From Glandiceps talaboti (Eukaryota > Hemichordata > Enteropneusta > Spengelidae), in NCBI RefSeq assembly GCF_964340395.1, contig NC_135550.1, forward strand, positions 1,541,001-1,605,000: 64,000 nt of DNA, written 5' to 3'. Under the pieces are notes generated by a model that saw only the letters and a list, made by a program, of their open reading frames with translations, searched no databases and had not been told where the DNA came from. A program made the translations under genes and the position numbers. Below are positions 1 through 11,160 of the stretch, in pieces (the stretch's first letter is position 1; the number at the start of each line of letters is the position of its first letter).

Positions 1-119
1 ATTATGTATTCAAAATGCCTGCTGGTCTCGAAAAACTGGACAAAGTCTGAAATATTTTTATTTTCCACACCAAAAATTCATTCGAAGTCATAATGTACGG
101 TACAAATTTCCAAATGTGA

Positions 120-271
120 CTTTAAAATATATATATCATTCTCTTACCTCTGCAGCCTGGGTTCGAAACCACCAGGTGTCGGCTGGGTCTGATTAAATTT
201 ACCACGCTCTAGGTAAGAAGTTTGACTCTACCGTGCAATGCAGGTTTTCTCTCGGTATTCAGGTTTCTTCA
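120..271 (+). repeat. SINE-like fragment with tRNA B-box
   Basis: The motif GGTTCGAAACC at 160-170 matches the RNA polymerase III B-box found in tRNA genes and tRNA-derived SINEs. No cloverleaf can be drawn around it and no A-box is clear. The Harbinger-like element follows directly. A SINE relic is an inference from the B-box alone. Confidence 0.3.
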
Positions 272-1788
272 GGGACTGGTCAGTTTCTCCAGCCTGGGGG
301 GGGGGGGGTGGATTCTTAAATCAGGCCTACAAAAAGTCACTGACCCCCTCTCTGTAAAACTAAAGACAGGCTGACCCCCATCATTTAATTCTAAAACATG
401 ATGACCCCTCCTCGCCTATATTTAATATTCACATGACAGGTATTTTTTGATCGTGACTCAGTGTGGACTGCTTGACAGTCTTGCATCTACTTTATAACAT
501 CCCGGGTTAGCACTATCATAATTATAATTGACTACACTGCGTAAATATATTCCAAAAGTAGTTTACTAGCATCTTTGACAGTGAAAGGTGGGGGAAAGCT
601 TGAGAAGGGAATATGTACATCTCTTATGAGGGTCCTAGGGGGTTTTCCCCTAGAAGCCCTGGAGCCAATATTTAGACTATTCTGACCCTTTCAAGCAATT
701 ACTTAATCCGTGCTTTACAAGACAGCAAGTATCACAAACTATTCTTTATAACTTACACTGAGGGTTGAAATATGTTCTTAAAAAGTTAAATGGCATCATT
801 ATATATACATGCAGTAAAGATCAGCACATCTAATGGTAGTTGGGAGATTTGGAGATTAAGGCAATTTTAGACTATCTTGGCAAACATTTCACATCTTGAA
901 AAGACAATATCATCTCAAATTAGAATAGGGCGAAAATATTTAAGAAAGGTTTAATACCATTATGGCAGTAAAAAGGTTGTCGGTGCATCTGATTGTTTGC
1001 TGAATATATGGGCGACCTCTCGAGGTTAGGGAGTCCTTGGGGTTACCCCCTGGTAGATCTGGAGTTTTTTGCTTCTGCTAAGGCAATGTTTAGGTTATTC
1101 ATAGCCTTTGAGATAATATTTCCAAGCTTCGAACAGCTAACGTAAATGTACGTTTTAAAAGAGTTTCCCATGTCACATAAAATGGGCACATAACATTGGC
1201 ATAGGGGCATTAATAATGCATGTATAATAAAGTCACTGGTATGTTAGAGAACTTTAGGTGGTCATACCTAGTGTATAATAGAAACTGGAATCTGATGAGA
1301 TGTGGTGATTTGTAGCGTCAATAACATGTAGTGTCCAAAATAGAAAGTGTATTAATCCCTTCTGACAAGTTCATACTGACGAATAGAAAAATTCAGATTA
1401 ACTTCTTTTTTATAAACTATCTATGAAAATTATCATTACGAAACCTCCAAGTTCACTTTTGCCCCAAAATGCAATATAAGTGAAGCATTGATTGTGAAAC
1501 AGCCAAGTATTTACATGACATGTTCTGTAACCAGTGCGGTAGCAATGTAATACATGTATATGTATATGTATAGTTATGTTTGAACTAATATTAAAGAATT
1601 CATGTAAGAAACAGGGACAAGAACAAATATTTACATGTACCACATTTCAGACAAGGCTATATGCCATTGCAGAAAAGGATTTTTTTTCTTCCATCACAAT
1701 CTGAAACACTATCACCCCTATCCACAATTTTCAAAACAACATGACCCACTGCCAATTTCAAAAACAGGGTGACTCACTCCCCCTACAA
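272..1788 (-). mobile_element. Truncated Harbinger-like MITE (copy 1)
   Basis: This is an inverted homologue of the intact element at 22783-24208. It shares the GGGACTGGTCAGTTTCTCC terminus, the segment with a CAGTGACTTTTTG-like motif, and the other subterminal part ending near 1785. The far TIR is missing and the sequence joins the 1.2-kb TIR element directly, so a deletion or nested insertion removed both facing ends. No transposase is encoded. Confidence 0.7.
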
Positions 1789-2975
1789 AGCTGTGAATCT
1801 GCGAATATTTGGTGTAGATTTTCTATTAGTTTCAAAATCCCCACGCAAGTAGTATCTTCTGTTCGAGGACTTACATTTTTCACATAGATTACATACTTGT
1901 TCTTGTACGTTCTGGGTGCATTCAAGAGTAAAACGTAGTCGCATTTCGTGCAGTTTCAGTATTTATTGATAACACAGCACAATAAATATAAACTTAAATA
2001 TAACATTGCAATATATTTAGGACAGAATGTATCAATTTGGTTTGGCTAAATGAACTGACAAGTGCTCGCTCAAGAACAACAGTCTTGGGATATTAGTCCA
2101 AGTGTGACATCCCTGAAGATAAATAATGATCTAGCAGGTGATTCTGTTTCACGACTGGACATCTTTCACCCTAATTCAGAAGATAAGGCTTTGGCAGTTT
2201 GTAAACATTGAAAATTAATGCCCACCGTACACCCTAATTTTTAGTTGCGATGTCATATTTACATAAACATGTTCCAGATGAAAAGGTCAACGGTTATTCA
2301 GTGGGCAATATAACATGTATAGCAATAGCCATTAGAATTCCACAATTACAAGATAGTGAGTAATAATAAGAAAATTTTATTAGATTTAATTTATATGAAT
2401 CTTCATATGAATCGTAAAAATTATGCTTTACTATATATTGATACATACACAGTCTCGGTTACCCTGACTAACATATACGATGCATCAAAGGTCAATGAAA
2501 GTTGGCACAAAAAATCAGGTCAGGTGATGGTTACATTCTATGCTTTGTAATTGTGGATTTCATGCAATGTAAACAAATAGGTTTTAATTTTTACTTGTCT
2601 ACTGCACACTCTATGACACATTGAAATGCGCCTGCTCTGTGTGAGCAGTAATTAAAATGAGTAATTAATGGTTGTCAAGAGAGATATAGTTTGACGTAGA
2701 CATTTTCAACAGAATCTGAACATATTCGAGTACTTGCATTGTTGAATTAGCATTTATAAAGTGAAGGTGAAATTTTAAAAGAAAACCAATATGCATATAT
2801 TGTAAATAAAAACACGACCGGTCTTTGGATCCGAACATGAATGTGAATAAAAAAATATCCAGTCTTTACCTGGCCTGGCCTGGCCTAACCTGACCTGACC
2901 TGACCTGACCTGGCCTGTACCTGGGCCGTACCTGCGTTTTGTACTGACCACCATACTAAATTCTATAACAGACTG
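1789..2975 (+). mobile_element. 1.2-kb TIR element, copy 1 (left TIR missing)
   Basis: It is similar throughout to 13092-14330, for example at 2040-2130 versus 13435-13530, and both copies end in a GTTTTGTRCYGACC-type right terminus. The right TIR here has a GACCT pentamer run at about 2870-2920 that the other copy lacks. It also contains a vestige of the TAGTCTC foldback insertion at about 2452. Non-coding; a non-autonomous DNA transposon is the best reading. Confidence 0.65.
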
Positions 2976-3829
2976 GATGTGTGGCCCCCTAGGTTGTTTA
3001 AATTGTATAGCAGACACCTTTAAGTAGTAAAAGCGTAAAAAACGGCTTACGTCAACCTATAAATAGCTGTGTGGTGACGTCATCATGTGTTCCAAACGGA
3101 CGCTTAGGGTTCAATGGATTCGCAATTTATTTGACGAATGATCTTACTTTCACTTTCCTGTTGTCTGCGTCCTTCATTTCGGCTAAGGCCTAACAAAAAG
3201 TTGTGTGGTTCCGAATACGCTCAAGTTTAGAATAGCCCACATGGGGTAAGTAGATTTTTATATTTTTTTTCATATATGAGTGTCTAGTTCAGGTAGTTAT
3301 GTTTTCCGTTGTTTTCCAGATAGTCTCTGTGTCATTGATGTTTGTTTCCGTATCCACTATTTCTTGCGAGACAATTTTCGCGATATTATTTATATATATA
3401 GAGAGAAAAGTAGTCTATAACGATACTGATGAGGTAAGCAATATTACCTGATTTGTATTCAATACACAAGGCATGGTAAATACCCATCGCCAGATATATG
3501 TAACTCCTTCGACTATGTAGACGTGTTATTGAAAACATTGACATACAAAATAGTCAAGTCTTCAGCGCTCTTAAAACATGGTGCCTTTGGCGTTTCTGAC
3601 AACGGGTACAACGGATATCAGTTTTAAACAATTTATAAACAATTCAATTTCCGTTCCGCATTGTGTCACATTTGAAGCTGTAGGAAGTTTACTACTATAG
3701 ATAGCTTACAGTAACTGTTTACATTACCTGGGCTAACTAGACAACGATCAACATTCATTAATGTTTCTAATAACGCATAGGTCAATATTCAATGGGTTTT
3801 TCAGTATTAATGACAGTAATATTAGGCCA
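2976..3829. other. No gene seen
   Basis: AT-rich sequence without a credible exon or recognisable element. Short open frames are not supported by composition or similarity. Confidence 0.4.
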
Positions 3830-4200
3830 AAAAAGTATTTCTGGTCAGGGCATGTTGTCTAAAGTCGTGAGACGACGCGAATTTATTTATTTATTTATTT
3901 TTAATTTCAACAAACCTGTAACTCAGTGTAATATTTATGGCAGTTACTGTTCTTTTTATTTAGTACTATGTTGCAAGTGTATATTTGGGACAGATGTGTC
4001 ATTTGCTTGTTCATGATTAACTATGCAGTTGTCGTCATTGAAGTACGGACAGTTATTTTATGTTCCCTGGATCTGCAGATTGTATGGGCTGGACCGACGC
4101 GTGGGTATTTAAGTGATAAGCACGCTGACCAGAAACAATTCTTTTTCTTTGCCCTAAAGAACCCTTCCTTGTCATTACCAGATGTAAACTGAATTCCTCC
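3830..4200 (+). repeat. Dispersed repeat, homologous to 9985-10260
   Basis: Several blocks are shared in direct orientation with 9985-10260. One begins TTCATGATTA (4010 versus 10058), followed by a GCAGTTGTC block, a TGGATCT-CTGCAG block, and a block with CCAGAAA-CAATT. Family unknown; no coding capacity. Confidence 0.5.
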
Positions 4201-4539
4201 CATAAGGATACACTACTCTTCGTTTTGTTAAAGAGTGTGTACCTTAGTTTGTATTTTAGCAATACAGATCTAAATATAACCAAGTGCCAAAAGGACAAAC
4301 ACAGAAGAAGAAGCCCGAAATCACAGCAAATGCTACCTACAATATATACAATCGACATGATGGCGTCATGGACGCCATCTTGCCATTACACTTACATGCA
4401 TGGTTCATGCATACACATTTGTCTTCATTGCATTCTCTCACGGAATTGAACTTCGTAAAGGTATAACTCAATTGAAATGTAAACGCACTAGAGCCAATGG
4501 GGAGATCTAAAAAATATATAGTATTTGTATACTCAACAA

Positions 4540-4770
4540 ACGTTTCGGATTTGGTCTGCTCGAACCATTAATATGCAAATTTATATAATTAAACATTAAC
4601 CGATCTGTTTCAAAACCTATTCAGGTCTAGCCATTACCCTAAGGATTATATATTCCAAATTTCATTACAAATGAGCCAGCCGATTTTTAGAAAATAATGA
4701 CACAGACACGGACAGACAGACATTCCCCTTTTAATACCCCCCGTACCCTTACGGGAGATAAAAATGATAG
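4540..4770 (+). mobile_element. Right end of satellite-carrying (pearl/Helitron-like) element
   Basis: It contains a TATGCAAAT motif, the conserved GAGCCAGCC block, a GACA-rich microsatellite, and a perfect hairpin CCCGTA-CCCT-TACGGG at 4740-4755 followed by GAGATAAAAATGA. The same order occurs at 9612-9860 (reverse), 18060-18265 and 35760-36050. Satellite unit, GACA microsatellite and terminal hairpin is the layout of bivalve pearl elements, which belong to the Helitron group. That assignment is by structure only. Confidence 0.55.
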
Positions 4771-5989
4771 AGTCCTCCAGTCACAGTACTACACCGTAAT
4801 GTGGTGGTGTACGTCACGAGATGTACATTTTGTAAATTGGTAATAAATAACGATTTCGATGTACACTAGCATTCAATTTAACACCTGCAGTATCCTGTCA
4901 GCGATTTACAATAAAAAACACACCTTACAGCTGAATTGTTGCTAAAGCTCGGAAAATGAAAGTGTTTTAAAATCCCCTTTTAAACTCCTTTCATAAATCA
5001 AACGAGCAATGTCTTTTTGCATTTAAATATTTAAGTAGCTTAGAACAGTTACAATGAGACGAGTTATCGTGCTTCCAACAGTTCTGGCCTCAAGCTTAAG
5101 TAGACTTTGCATCAAAACTGACACCTTTATTCAAGCTTAGGCTTTTGCTAGATATGATATCAATATACCCATAGATTGATATTATTGAGATATTTGGCAC
5201 TCGTAGGTTGATGAACACCTGTGTCCGTCTGCCTATCGCCATAAATTAGGAATCGATTTTCTCAGAGAACAAACTCGTCATTGCGAGAAACATGTACGAG
5301 TAAACCTATCCTGTATTTCTCTTTAAAGAATGGCTTGATTATTCATAACAAAAACTTATATTTACATTTAACCAAAGCAATTGCCGCTTATCATCAGCAA
5401 GAAAGTTGAGAAACAGAAAGAGGCTACATTCGATTGAAATGCATATTTGACTTCGAACATATCACCTCTATTTTCTAGATATTTCCCTTTGTGTCATCGT
5501 TACTGTCTGTCATCTTCTGAGACATGATTGGTGAAAAGATGAATAGAAAACACTTATTCCCTGTCTCCCTAATGTTACTATAATTTAAATTTTCATGGAA
5601 AGTACCTTGATAAAAAACGTGAGATTGTAAGAATGACACAACTACTACCAAAAGATTATTATAGAGGAAACGTAGTGTATAGACACAAGAGAGTCACGAA
5701 ATGTACATTGTGTACATTTAGTGGTAGCAAAGTTACACATAACAGTTACTTTTAAAGTAGCCATTCGACATTCGATGGTAAGCAGAAAAAAATTAAACAA
5801 ACAGTCGTCTCAACAATGAAATTTCATGATCGGAACACACAACGTCTCCCCTGGCTGAATACATGACTAGCAAATATAGACTGTACTGATAGGTTACAAT
5901 GACATTTACGCATTTCTTGTGACCTCATACCACAGTCCTGTAATATGTAATACGTCTACACCGTAACGAATGTTGCTCTTTGTCCTGGT
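4771..5989. other. No gene seen
   Basis: AT-rich, no open frame worth calling and no element recognised. Confidence 0.4.
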
Positions 5990-6290
5990 AACAAAATCCT
6001 TCCAGTAAACTTTCATGACCTCAATTTCCTAAATTTCGAAACCATAGATCTTTGTTCATACACATACTGTTGGAATGGACAATTCCGAGCTATAGCTATT
6101 ATACTCGTGTACGTACATCACCCCCTATATCAAATTTGAAGATAGCACAATTAAGATATTGATTATATTAAATATCGAAAATCTGTAATTATGCAAATGG
6201 ATATTGCGATTTTAAGCTATGCTTTAAAGGACACATGCACTTCATTAACCATCAATACATGTGCTAAACTATCTGCAATTTTACGTTTGC
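5990..6290 (+). repeat. Left-part fragment of satellite-carrying element
   Basis: The block around GAGCTATAGCTATTATAC, a later TAATTATGCAAAT and a following GGACACATGCACTT correspond in order to 28790-28935 and 53865-54020. This is a diverged fragment of the same family. Confidence 0.45.
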
Positions 6291-7320
6291 ATTGTAAAGA
6301 TGTAATGCCAAAAAAAAACTAGTTTCGAGCTCTAATTTGATGGGGTAAGTAAAATTGAACAATTGTTGACAACTATTGTATTGACATTGTTTTCGTGATA
6401 ACTATATAACATTTGAAACTTCAAAGCTCCAAAAATACTGCAATTGTTGTACCAAGGGTGTCCAATTGTATAAAATTGGCCTTCAGTTTACGATAGATAA
6501 TTGTTTCAGAAGTCCTTTCGCTCTTTGTGTTCAACACGATGAGATTTTGTCATTTCCACTCGATTGGTTTAAAATTGACCTGAAGTATTTTTTCACATCG
6601 GCATAATATACGTGATAAGCCTTTAGGTTGTATTTACACATTATTTAGAGATCGGCCATCCCTACCTGTACGAAAATATCACATCAGCATAATATACCTG
6701 GGAAGCTTTTTTGGCTGAATGTAGAGTTCAATCACCCCCTGCCCGACCAAGAATATCACATCGGCAGGTGGTAAGTGGTAGATGGTACTATGCTTTTGGG
6801 CTGTATGTACAAGTTCACCACCCCTTCCCCCTCTTCAATAATTATTGAACGTCAGATTAGTCGAATGACATATCCTATCCCTCTCACTTTTACAAGCCAG
6901 GAATTAGCCTGTTTTGATATGATTTATGTCGAAATACAATTATAGCCATGGTTATTAAATGGGCTCAGAGTTTCCATGACATAATTTACGACCTCTGTGC
7001 AATGATCATCCGCTTTCTACACACTTTATCATGTTTTAAAGCAACACAAAGACGACATGAAATGATAAATATAATATAATTTGACCAATTGACTTACATA
7101 ATGTTGTTACTAAACTGTATGACGTTGAATTAATTCCAGGGTGCTTCCACTAATTGGATTCTTGTTATAATGAATCTAATAACTATCAACTATCAACTAT
7201 CAAGAGCCTTTTATTTATCTTTGATTTTATATATCTTTAATGTTCCGACATGAAACTAATTAATAAATCCATTAATACATTTTGGTACCTAAATTTGAAA
7301 AAGCTTACTAAATCAATTTC
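6291..7320. other. Upstream of the host gene; no exon identified
   Basis: AT-rich. Blocks around 6600-6800 repeat a theme including ATATCACATCRGCATAATATAC, which suggests an internal duplication. A promoter or 5' exon for the gene at 7380 could lie here or further upstream but cannot be picked out. Confidence 0.3.
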
Positions 7321-7334
7321 TGTCTTTCTTTAGT
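7321..7334 (+). promoter_or_regulatory. Candidate splice acceptor before the host gene
   Basis: The pyrimidine-rich TGTCTTTCTTTAG ends 46 bases before the start codon at 7380. This suggests the coding exon begins at about 7335 and that a 5' UTR intron lies upstream. It is a consensus match only. Confidence 0.35.
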
Positions 7335-7379
7335 CACTAGAGTGAATAGTATCGCACAACAATAAACGATATTGGCAAG

Positions 7380-8036
7380 ATGAAGACGTACAGCAGTAAA
7401 GTAGGTATTCTATGTACTGGAATATTGTTGGTGATTCTCTGTGATGTACCCGTACATGGAATTCAACTCAGCAACTCCGTACTGGCTCTTTGTGGGCCAG
7501 GTAAATCCAATGGCGCCTTCTGTAGGGCGCTCGTCAAGCAATTAGAATCTCTAGAATCTAAATTGGAACAAAAGGTTGATGTTATCCCCGATTGGATAAT
7601 AGATGCAGAGGTGAAACGGAGCAGGTGTATTCCTGGTCTGGAACTGAGTTGGTGGTGTAGATCCCGTAGAGAGAATGAAGAATTTCAAGATATTAAAAAC
7701 GCTATCACTATACCTGCCCCAGAACTTCTATCTCCATCGAAACGACCAGCTCCTCTTGGTCTTCAGGACTGTCCTACTGACATCAGTGGTGCGATAGATC
7801 CCGTTTGCATAGAGAAACGACGAAGACAGAAACTTCAGAGTCGAGCTGCTGCTTTTGGCAATCGATGCATCCCTGGTAATGAGTTCAACTTTTTCTGCAG
7901 AGGAAAGAAATCAAACGACGATTGGTCTACGTTATCTGGGAAGAAATTAGACATGAAGGACCCAGGATATGATGAGTATGTGATAAAAGATAATCTACGA
8001 CGTAAGTATGGAAATGAACTCACATGCATTTCATGA
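7380..8036 (+). CDS. Secreted peptide-hormone-like precursor with Cys-ringed repeats
   Basis: The open frame is 218 residues. Residues 1-27 form a signal peptide with the hydrophobic core GILCTGILLVIL. The mature part has Cys pairs 38/48, 83/93 and 163/173, all C-x9-C and all starting CxPG, plus 131/143 (C-x11-C). Basic sites flank them: KR79-80, RR96-97, KR121-122, KRRR146-149 and KK176-177. The last ring is followed by R-G-K-K, a classic amidation and cleavage site. This is the architecture of a multi-peptide prohormone processed in the secretory pathway; receptor and function are unknown. I do not recognise a family: elevenin, MCH, somatostatin/allatostatin C and calcitonin have different spacing or flanks. 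The ATG has A at -3. A donor at 8002 suggests residues after 207 may be intron read-through, and the only unpaired mature Cys (216) lies beyond it. A secreted disulfide protein that is not cleaved is the alternative. Confidence 0.7.
   Translation: MKTYSSKVGILCTGILLVILCDVPVHGIQLSNSVLALCGPGKSNGAFCRALVKQLESLESKLEQKVDVIPDWIIDAEVKRSRCIPGLELSWWCRSRRENEEFQDIKNAITIPAPELLSPSKRPAPLGLQDCPTDISGAIDPVCIEKRRRQKLQSRAAAFGNRCIPGNEFNFFCRGKKSNDDWSTLSGKKLDMKDPGYDEYVIKDNLRRKYGNELTCIS
8002..8007 (+). promoter_or_regulatory. Candidate splice donor GTAAGT in the host gene
   Basis: The full GTAAGT consensus interrupts the codon after Arg207 (phase 1). Splicing here would drop the last ten or so residues, including the only unpaired mature cysteine, and would place the adjacent LINE in an intron. 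No matching acceptor or downstream exon was identified. Confidence 0.4.
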
Positions 8037-8040
8037 AATT

Positions 8041-9345
8041 GCTTTGATTTGATTTGATTTGATTTGGCAAAAAATCTTCAGCAAACCACAAAACAAAAAC
8101 GGAAATAACACTACAGCTTTCACAAACAAACAAATACAGCACGGAATATCTTTGCCGAGGATAACACAAAAAAGTTTTAACAACTTATTTCCATTATGAT
8201 TGTGGTCCTCCCACACCAAACATTACCTAGCATAAAAACACGCCGAAAAAAACAGTACATAGTAGACAGAATATACTAAAAAACTGACCCAGCTACTGCA
8301 TATGGAGCAAGGCCAGCCTACAGTAAATAAACGAACTCACTTTCTTCCAATTCAGACAATTTCTCGTACATAAAAAGCTTTAACACTTTTCTTAAAAAGT
8401 TGCAAAGAGCTGACATTACGAATACACGAAGGTAGACTGTTCCAGATTTTTGCGCCAGACAAACGGAATGAATGTTGACTCTGAGTATTGAAGGTTGGAA
8501 TATAAATAGAGGAAGAACTAGATCTGGTGTTGTATGGATGCCTACTACTGGTTAGTCTGAAATGATCGGAAGGATAACTGGGTGCATTACCGTTCAGCAC
8601 TTTATAAACATGATTTAGTTTTAGCTGTTCAACTCGTTGTTCAATAGGAAGCCATCCTAGTTGTTTGAAGTGTGTGTAGGATATATGAGTTCTTGGATGC
8701 AAGTTTAACACAAATCTGATCAGTTTGTTTTGAGAGATTTGTAGTTTAGATTTTGTACGTCGGGCTAGGCTTTTGTACCAGTAGGAGCATGCATAGTCAT
8801 GTGATCTGTTAAGACCATTAAACACGTATCGGTAGAATAAGACGAACGAAACCCAGATTGATACATATACAGAAGGTTCGAATCTTCAACATACTTAGAC
8901 ACCTGATCATGTACGACTTTTTCAAAGACTTTAGAAATTATGCTGAAAATAGACACGGGACGGTAATTTCTGACATCAGTTTTATTGCCCTTTTTATACA
9001 AAGGGACTACTCGTGCATTCTTCAAATCATTGGGCACTTTACCCGACTTAAGTGACAAGTTGATTATATGTCGTAGATGAAGGGCAATAATTTCGGCTGT
9101 ATCTTTTACGAATCTGGCCGGTATGCCATCTAGCCCAGTGGCTTTTGCAGATTTAGTATTTTGGAGAACTTTGCAAACGATGTCCTCACTAACAAGGGAT
9201 AAACTAAACGAGTTTGGAAGAACACCCCTATTAGCATACAATCGTTCCACACTAGCTATGTTAAACCGACCTGTGCCAGTAGGGAGTTTCTGCACCAAAG
9301 TTGTAGCCACACTTTCTAATATTATGTGGATAAAAACAGGCCCAA
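8041..9345 (-). mobile_element. 5'-truncated, internally deleted CR1/L2-like LINE
   Basis: Reading on the minus strand, the element ends in a short tandem tail of ATCAA units (8041-8066), after a 3' UTR of about 285 bases. The 5' end fades near 9345. Pentamer tails and 5' truncation are usual for CR1/L2-group LINEs. It sits just 3' of the host-gene frame, probably in an intron. Confidence 0.75.
8352..9310 (-). pseudogene. LINE reverse transcriptase, catalytic core deleted
   Basis: From 9310 downward the frame encodes the early RT region, including TGLDGIPARFVKD, NARVVPLYKKG and NYRPVSIFSIISKVFEK, ending in GFRSSYSTDTCL. Near 8825 this jumps with a frame change into the far C-terminal part: DYACSYWYKSL, SQNKLIRFVL, LGWLPIEQR and SGAKIWNSLPSCIR. 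Normally some 200 or more codons lie between these, including the FADD/YADD catalytic motif. They are absent, so the copy is dead. The C-terminal motif pattern is typical of the CR1/L2/Rex group; the exact clade is not resolved. Confidence 0.8.
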
Positions 9346-9611
9346 GTTAAAGCATGGGCCATGACTTTGCCTCATGTAGTTGACACCCTTACTTTTGGGG
9401 GATAATTTCTTACTCTTGTGTATCTGTAAACGTTTTCCAGAAAACATTATTTGGATGGAATCAAGCGATATTTTTCAAATGGTTTGTAATTGCATACATG
9501 ATGTGATGTAAACGGTTACTAATTGCATGGCTGAACGACATAATTATAGTTTAAGTGGTCCAGAAATCCCCCACATTAGTCTTGTTTGATAGATGTGATT
9601 AGTTCAGTATT

Positions 9612-9860
9612 TCTCGTTTCCTTCCGTAACAAAGGAGATGTATTAGGGGTTGAAATGTCTGTGTGTCTGTGTGTATGTCTCTATCACCATTTTCTAAAAA
9701 ACGGCTGCATCAATTCGAACGAAATTAGGTAGACATGTTCCGTAGGGTAATGGCAAAAACTGATTAGGTTTTGGTAAACACCCATGAATACTAATGAGTA
9801 ATTTGCCTGATTAAGGGTTTTCGGTAATTAGGCTATACCTCAAGGGTGCAAGCTTCAAAT
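9612..9860 (-). mobile_element. Right end of satellite-carrying element (reverse)
   Basis: This is the reverse complement of the conserved terminal block: CTTCCGTAAC near the end, a GTCTGTGTGT microsatellite, the block equivalent to GAGCCAGCC (diverged), and CCGTAGGGTAATGGC. Same family as 4540-4770 and 18060-18265. Confidence 0.55.
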
Positions 9861-9984
9861 TCAATATAATTTGGTACATACATTTGCGATACCTAAGTGC
9901 ATCTGTCCTGAAATTATTATTGATGTAGCTTTCAGTTTTAATAAGATATTGTCATTTTTCGGCAATTGGACACGGTGGCCACAC

Positions 9985-10260
9985 AAAAGAAAGTAGTTGA
10001 TTCTGTTCAGGAAACATTGCCTAAAGTGGTGTGATGACACAATTTTTTTTAATTGTTCATGATTAGTTGTGCAGTTGTCTTCCCTGAAGTAGCAATTAAT
10101 TTAGGGAGAGTTATTTTTGTTTTCCCTTGGATCTCTGCAGTCTGCATTGGCTAGACAAACATGGGAAAAAAGAAGATCGATGCAGACTCACCAGAAAACA
10201 ATTTTTTCTTGGCCTTAAAAATGCCTACCATGAGATCTATCCTACAACTTTCTATAAAAG
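9985..10260 (+). repeat. Dispersed repeat, homologous to 3830-4200
   Basis: Shares an ordered series of blocks with 3830-4200 in direct orientation, including the TTCATGATTA, GCAGTTGTC, GATCTCTGCAG and CCAGAAAACAATT stretches. Non-coding. Confidence 0.5.
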
Positions 10261-10990
10261 CTTCCCATTATTACATGTGTGGTTGGCCATAAGATCGCAT
10301 CTGCAGGCAATCGTGCTGGAGATTTAACCTACATAACTTTATACCATCTTTTCACTATTTCAAAATTGAAAATCTTGCTTTTACTTGTATATTTCTGTTT
10401 CTGAAAGCATACAGGAGGAGATCGTCGGTCAATCCGGGTCAGCTCCAACTTCCAAGTGAAATCACCAGCTTTCTACCGAAAATTCTTGCTGGAGAATTCA
10501 CCAAGATAAATCCATACCATCTCTTCTTTCATCAAAATTGAAATTCTTCTCTTTTTTAAAATACAAATCTTTCGCGAGTTTGCTGCCAGAACGCGTGCAT
10601 TTATTTGTATTAACACATTATCACAACAATGCAAATGAGATAGATAAGTAAATGTTGTTACTGTGTTGCAATGTTGGGCAGCGTACTCAGCACTAGTCAC
10701 TGGTTTAATTGGGTGAAAGTTTCCTCAATTTTCCAACATTGATTGGCTTTGTTCTAGATCATTCAAAGTATTCTGCTTGCTTGTATAAAAGGTACGTATA
10801 TTGAAATATATATCGATAAGTTTCTGTCGAGATCTGAGTTTTATATTTTGAGAAACCCAACAAACTTGAGAGCCATGGAAATTCACCTCATTGTGGCGGA
10901 CATCATGAAATTCTTGAACCGAGTGTTACATAAAGGGTATTGCTGCCGTAAACGAGTTGTATAGAATCAAAGTATAGACTGGTATCATGC
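10261..10990. other. No gene seen
   Basis: Within it, 10290-10500 contains two similar segments ending in GGAGATT/GGAGAATTC, possibly a degenerate local duplication. Otherwise plain AT-rich sequence. Confidence 0.35.
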
Positions 10991-11160
10991 TTACCATAAC
11001 GTATGTAAACTTTCTGCATACTAGCGATGTTATGACAGTTTGAATTGTGTTTATTATTTGCCGTGGAAACTAGTGTACATATCGCGGGTATGTAGGGGAT
11101 CGCGAAGGCGGAGTGAAGTCGAGTTTGGAAACTATTTTTAGTTACCAATTTCAAAAACTG
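10990..11160 (+). repeat. Dispersed repeat, inverted homologue at 17500-17650
   Basis: The block TTATTTGCCGTGGAAAC followed by GTGTACATATC and GGGTATGTAGGGGATC is matched on the opposite strand at 17530-17580. The preceding AACTTTCTG-type block matches 17615-17640. It carries a half X-box-like GCCGTGGAAAC. Confidence 0.5.

Noticed and set aside
160-170. tRNA gene
   Set aside because: Only the B-box is present; no A-box, anticodon arm or acceptor pairing.
7380-8036. Elevenin, MCH, somatostatin or calcitonin assignment of the host gene
   Set aside because: Those have different Cys spacing or flanking residues. The C-x9-C with CxPG start does not match any of them.
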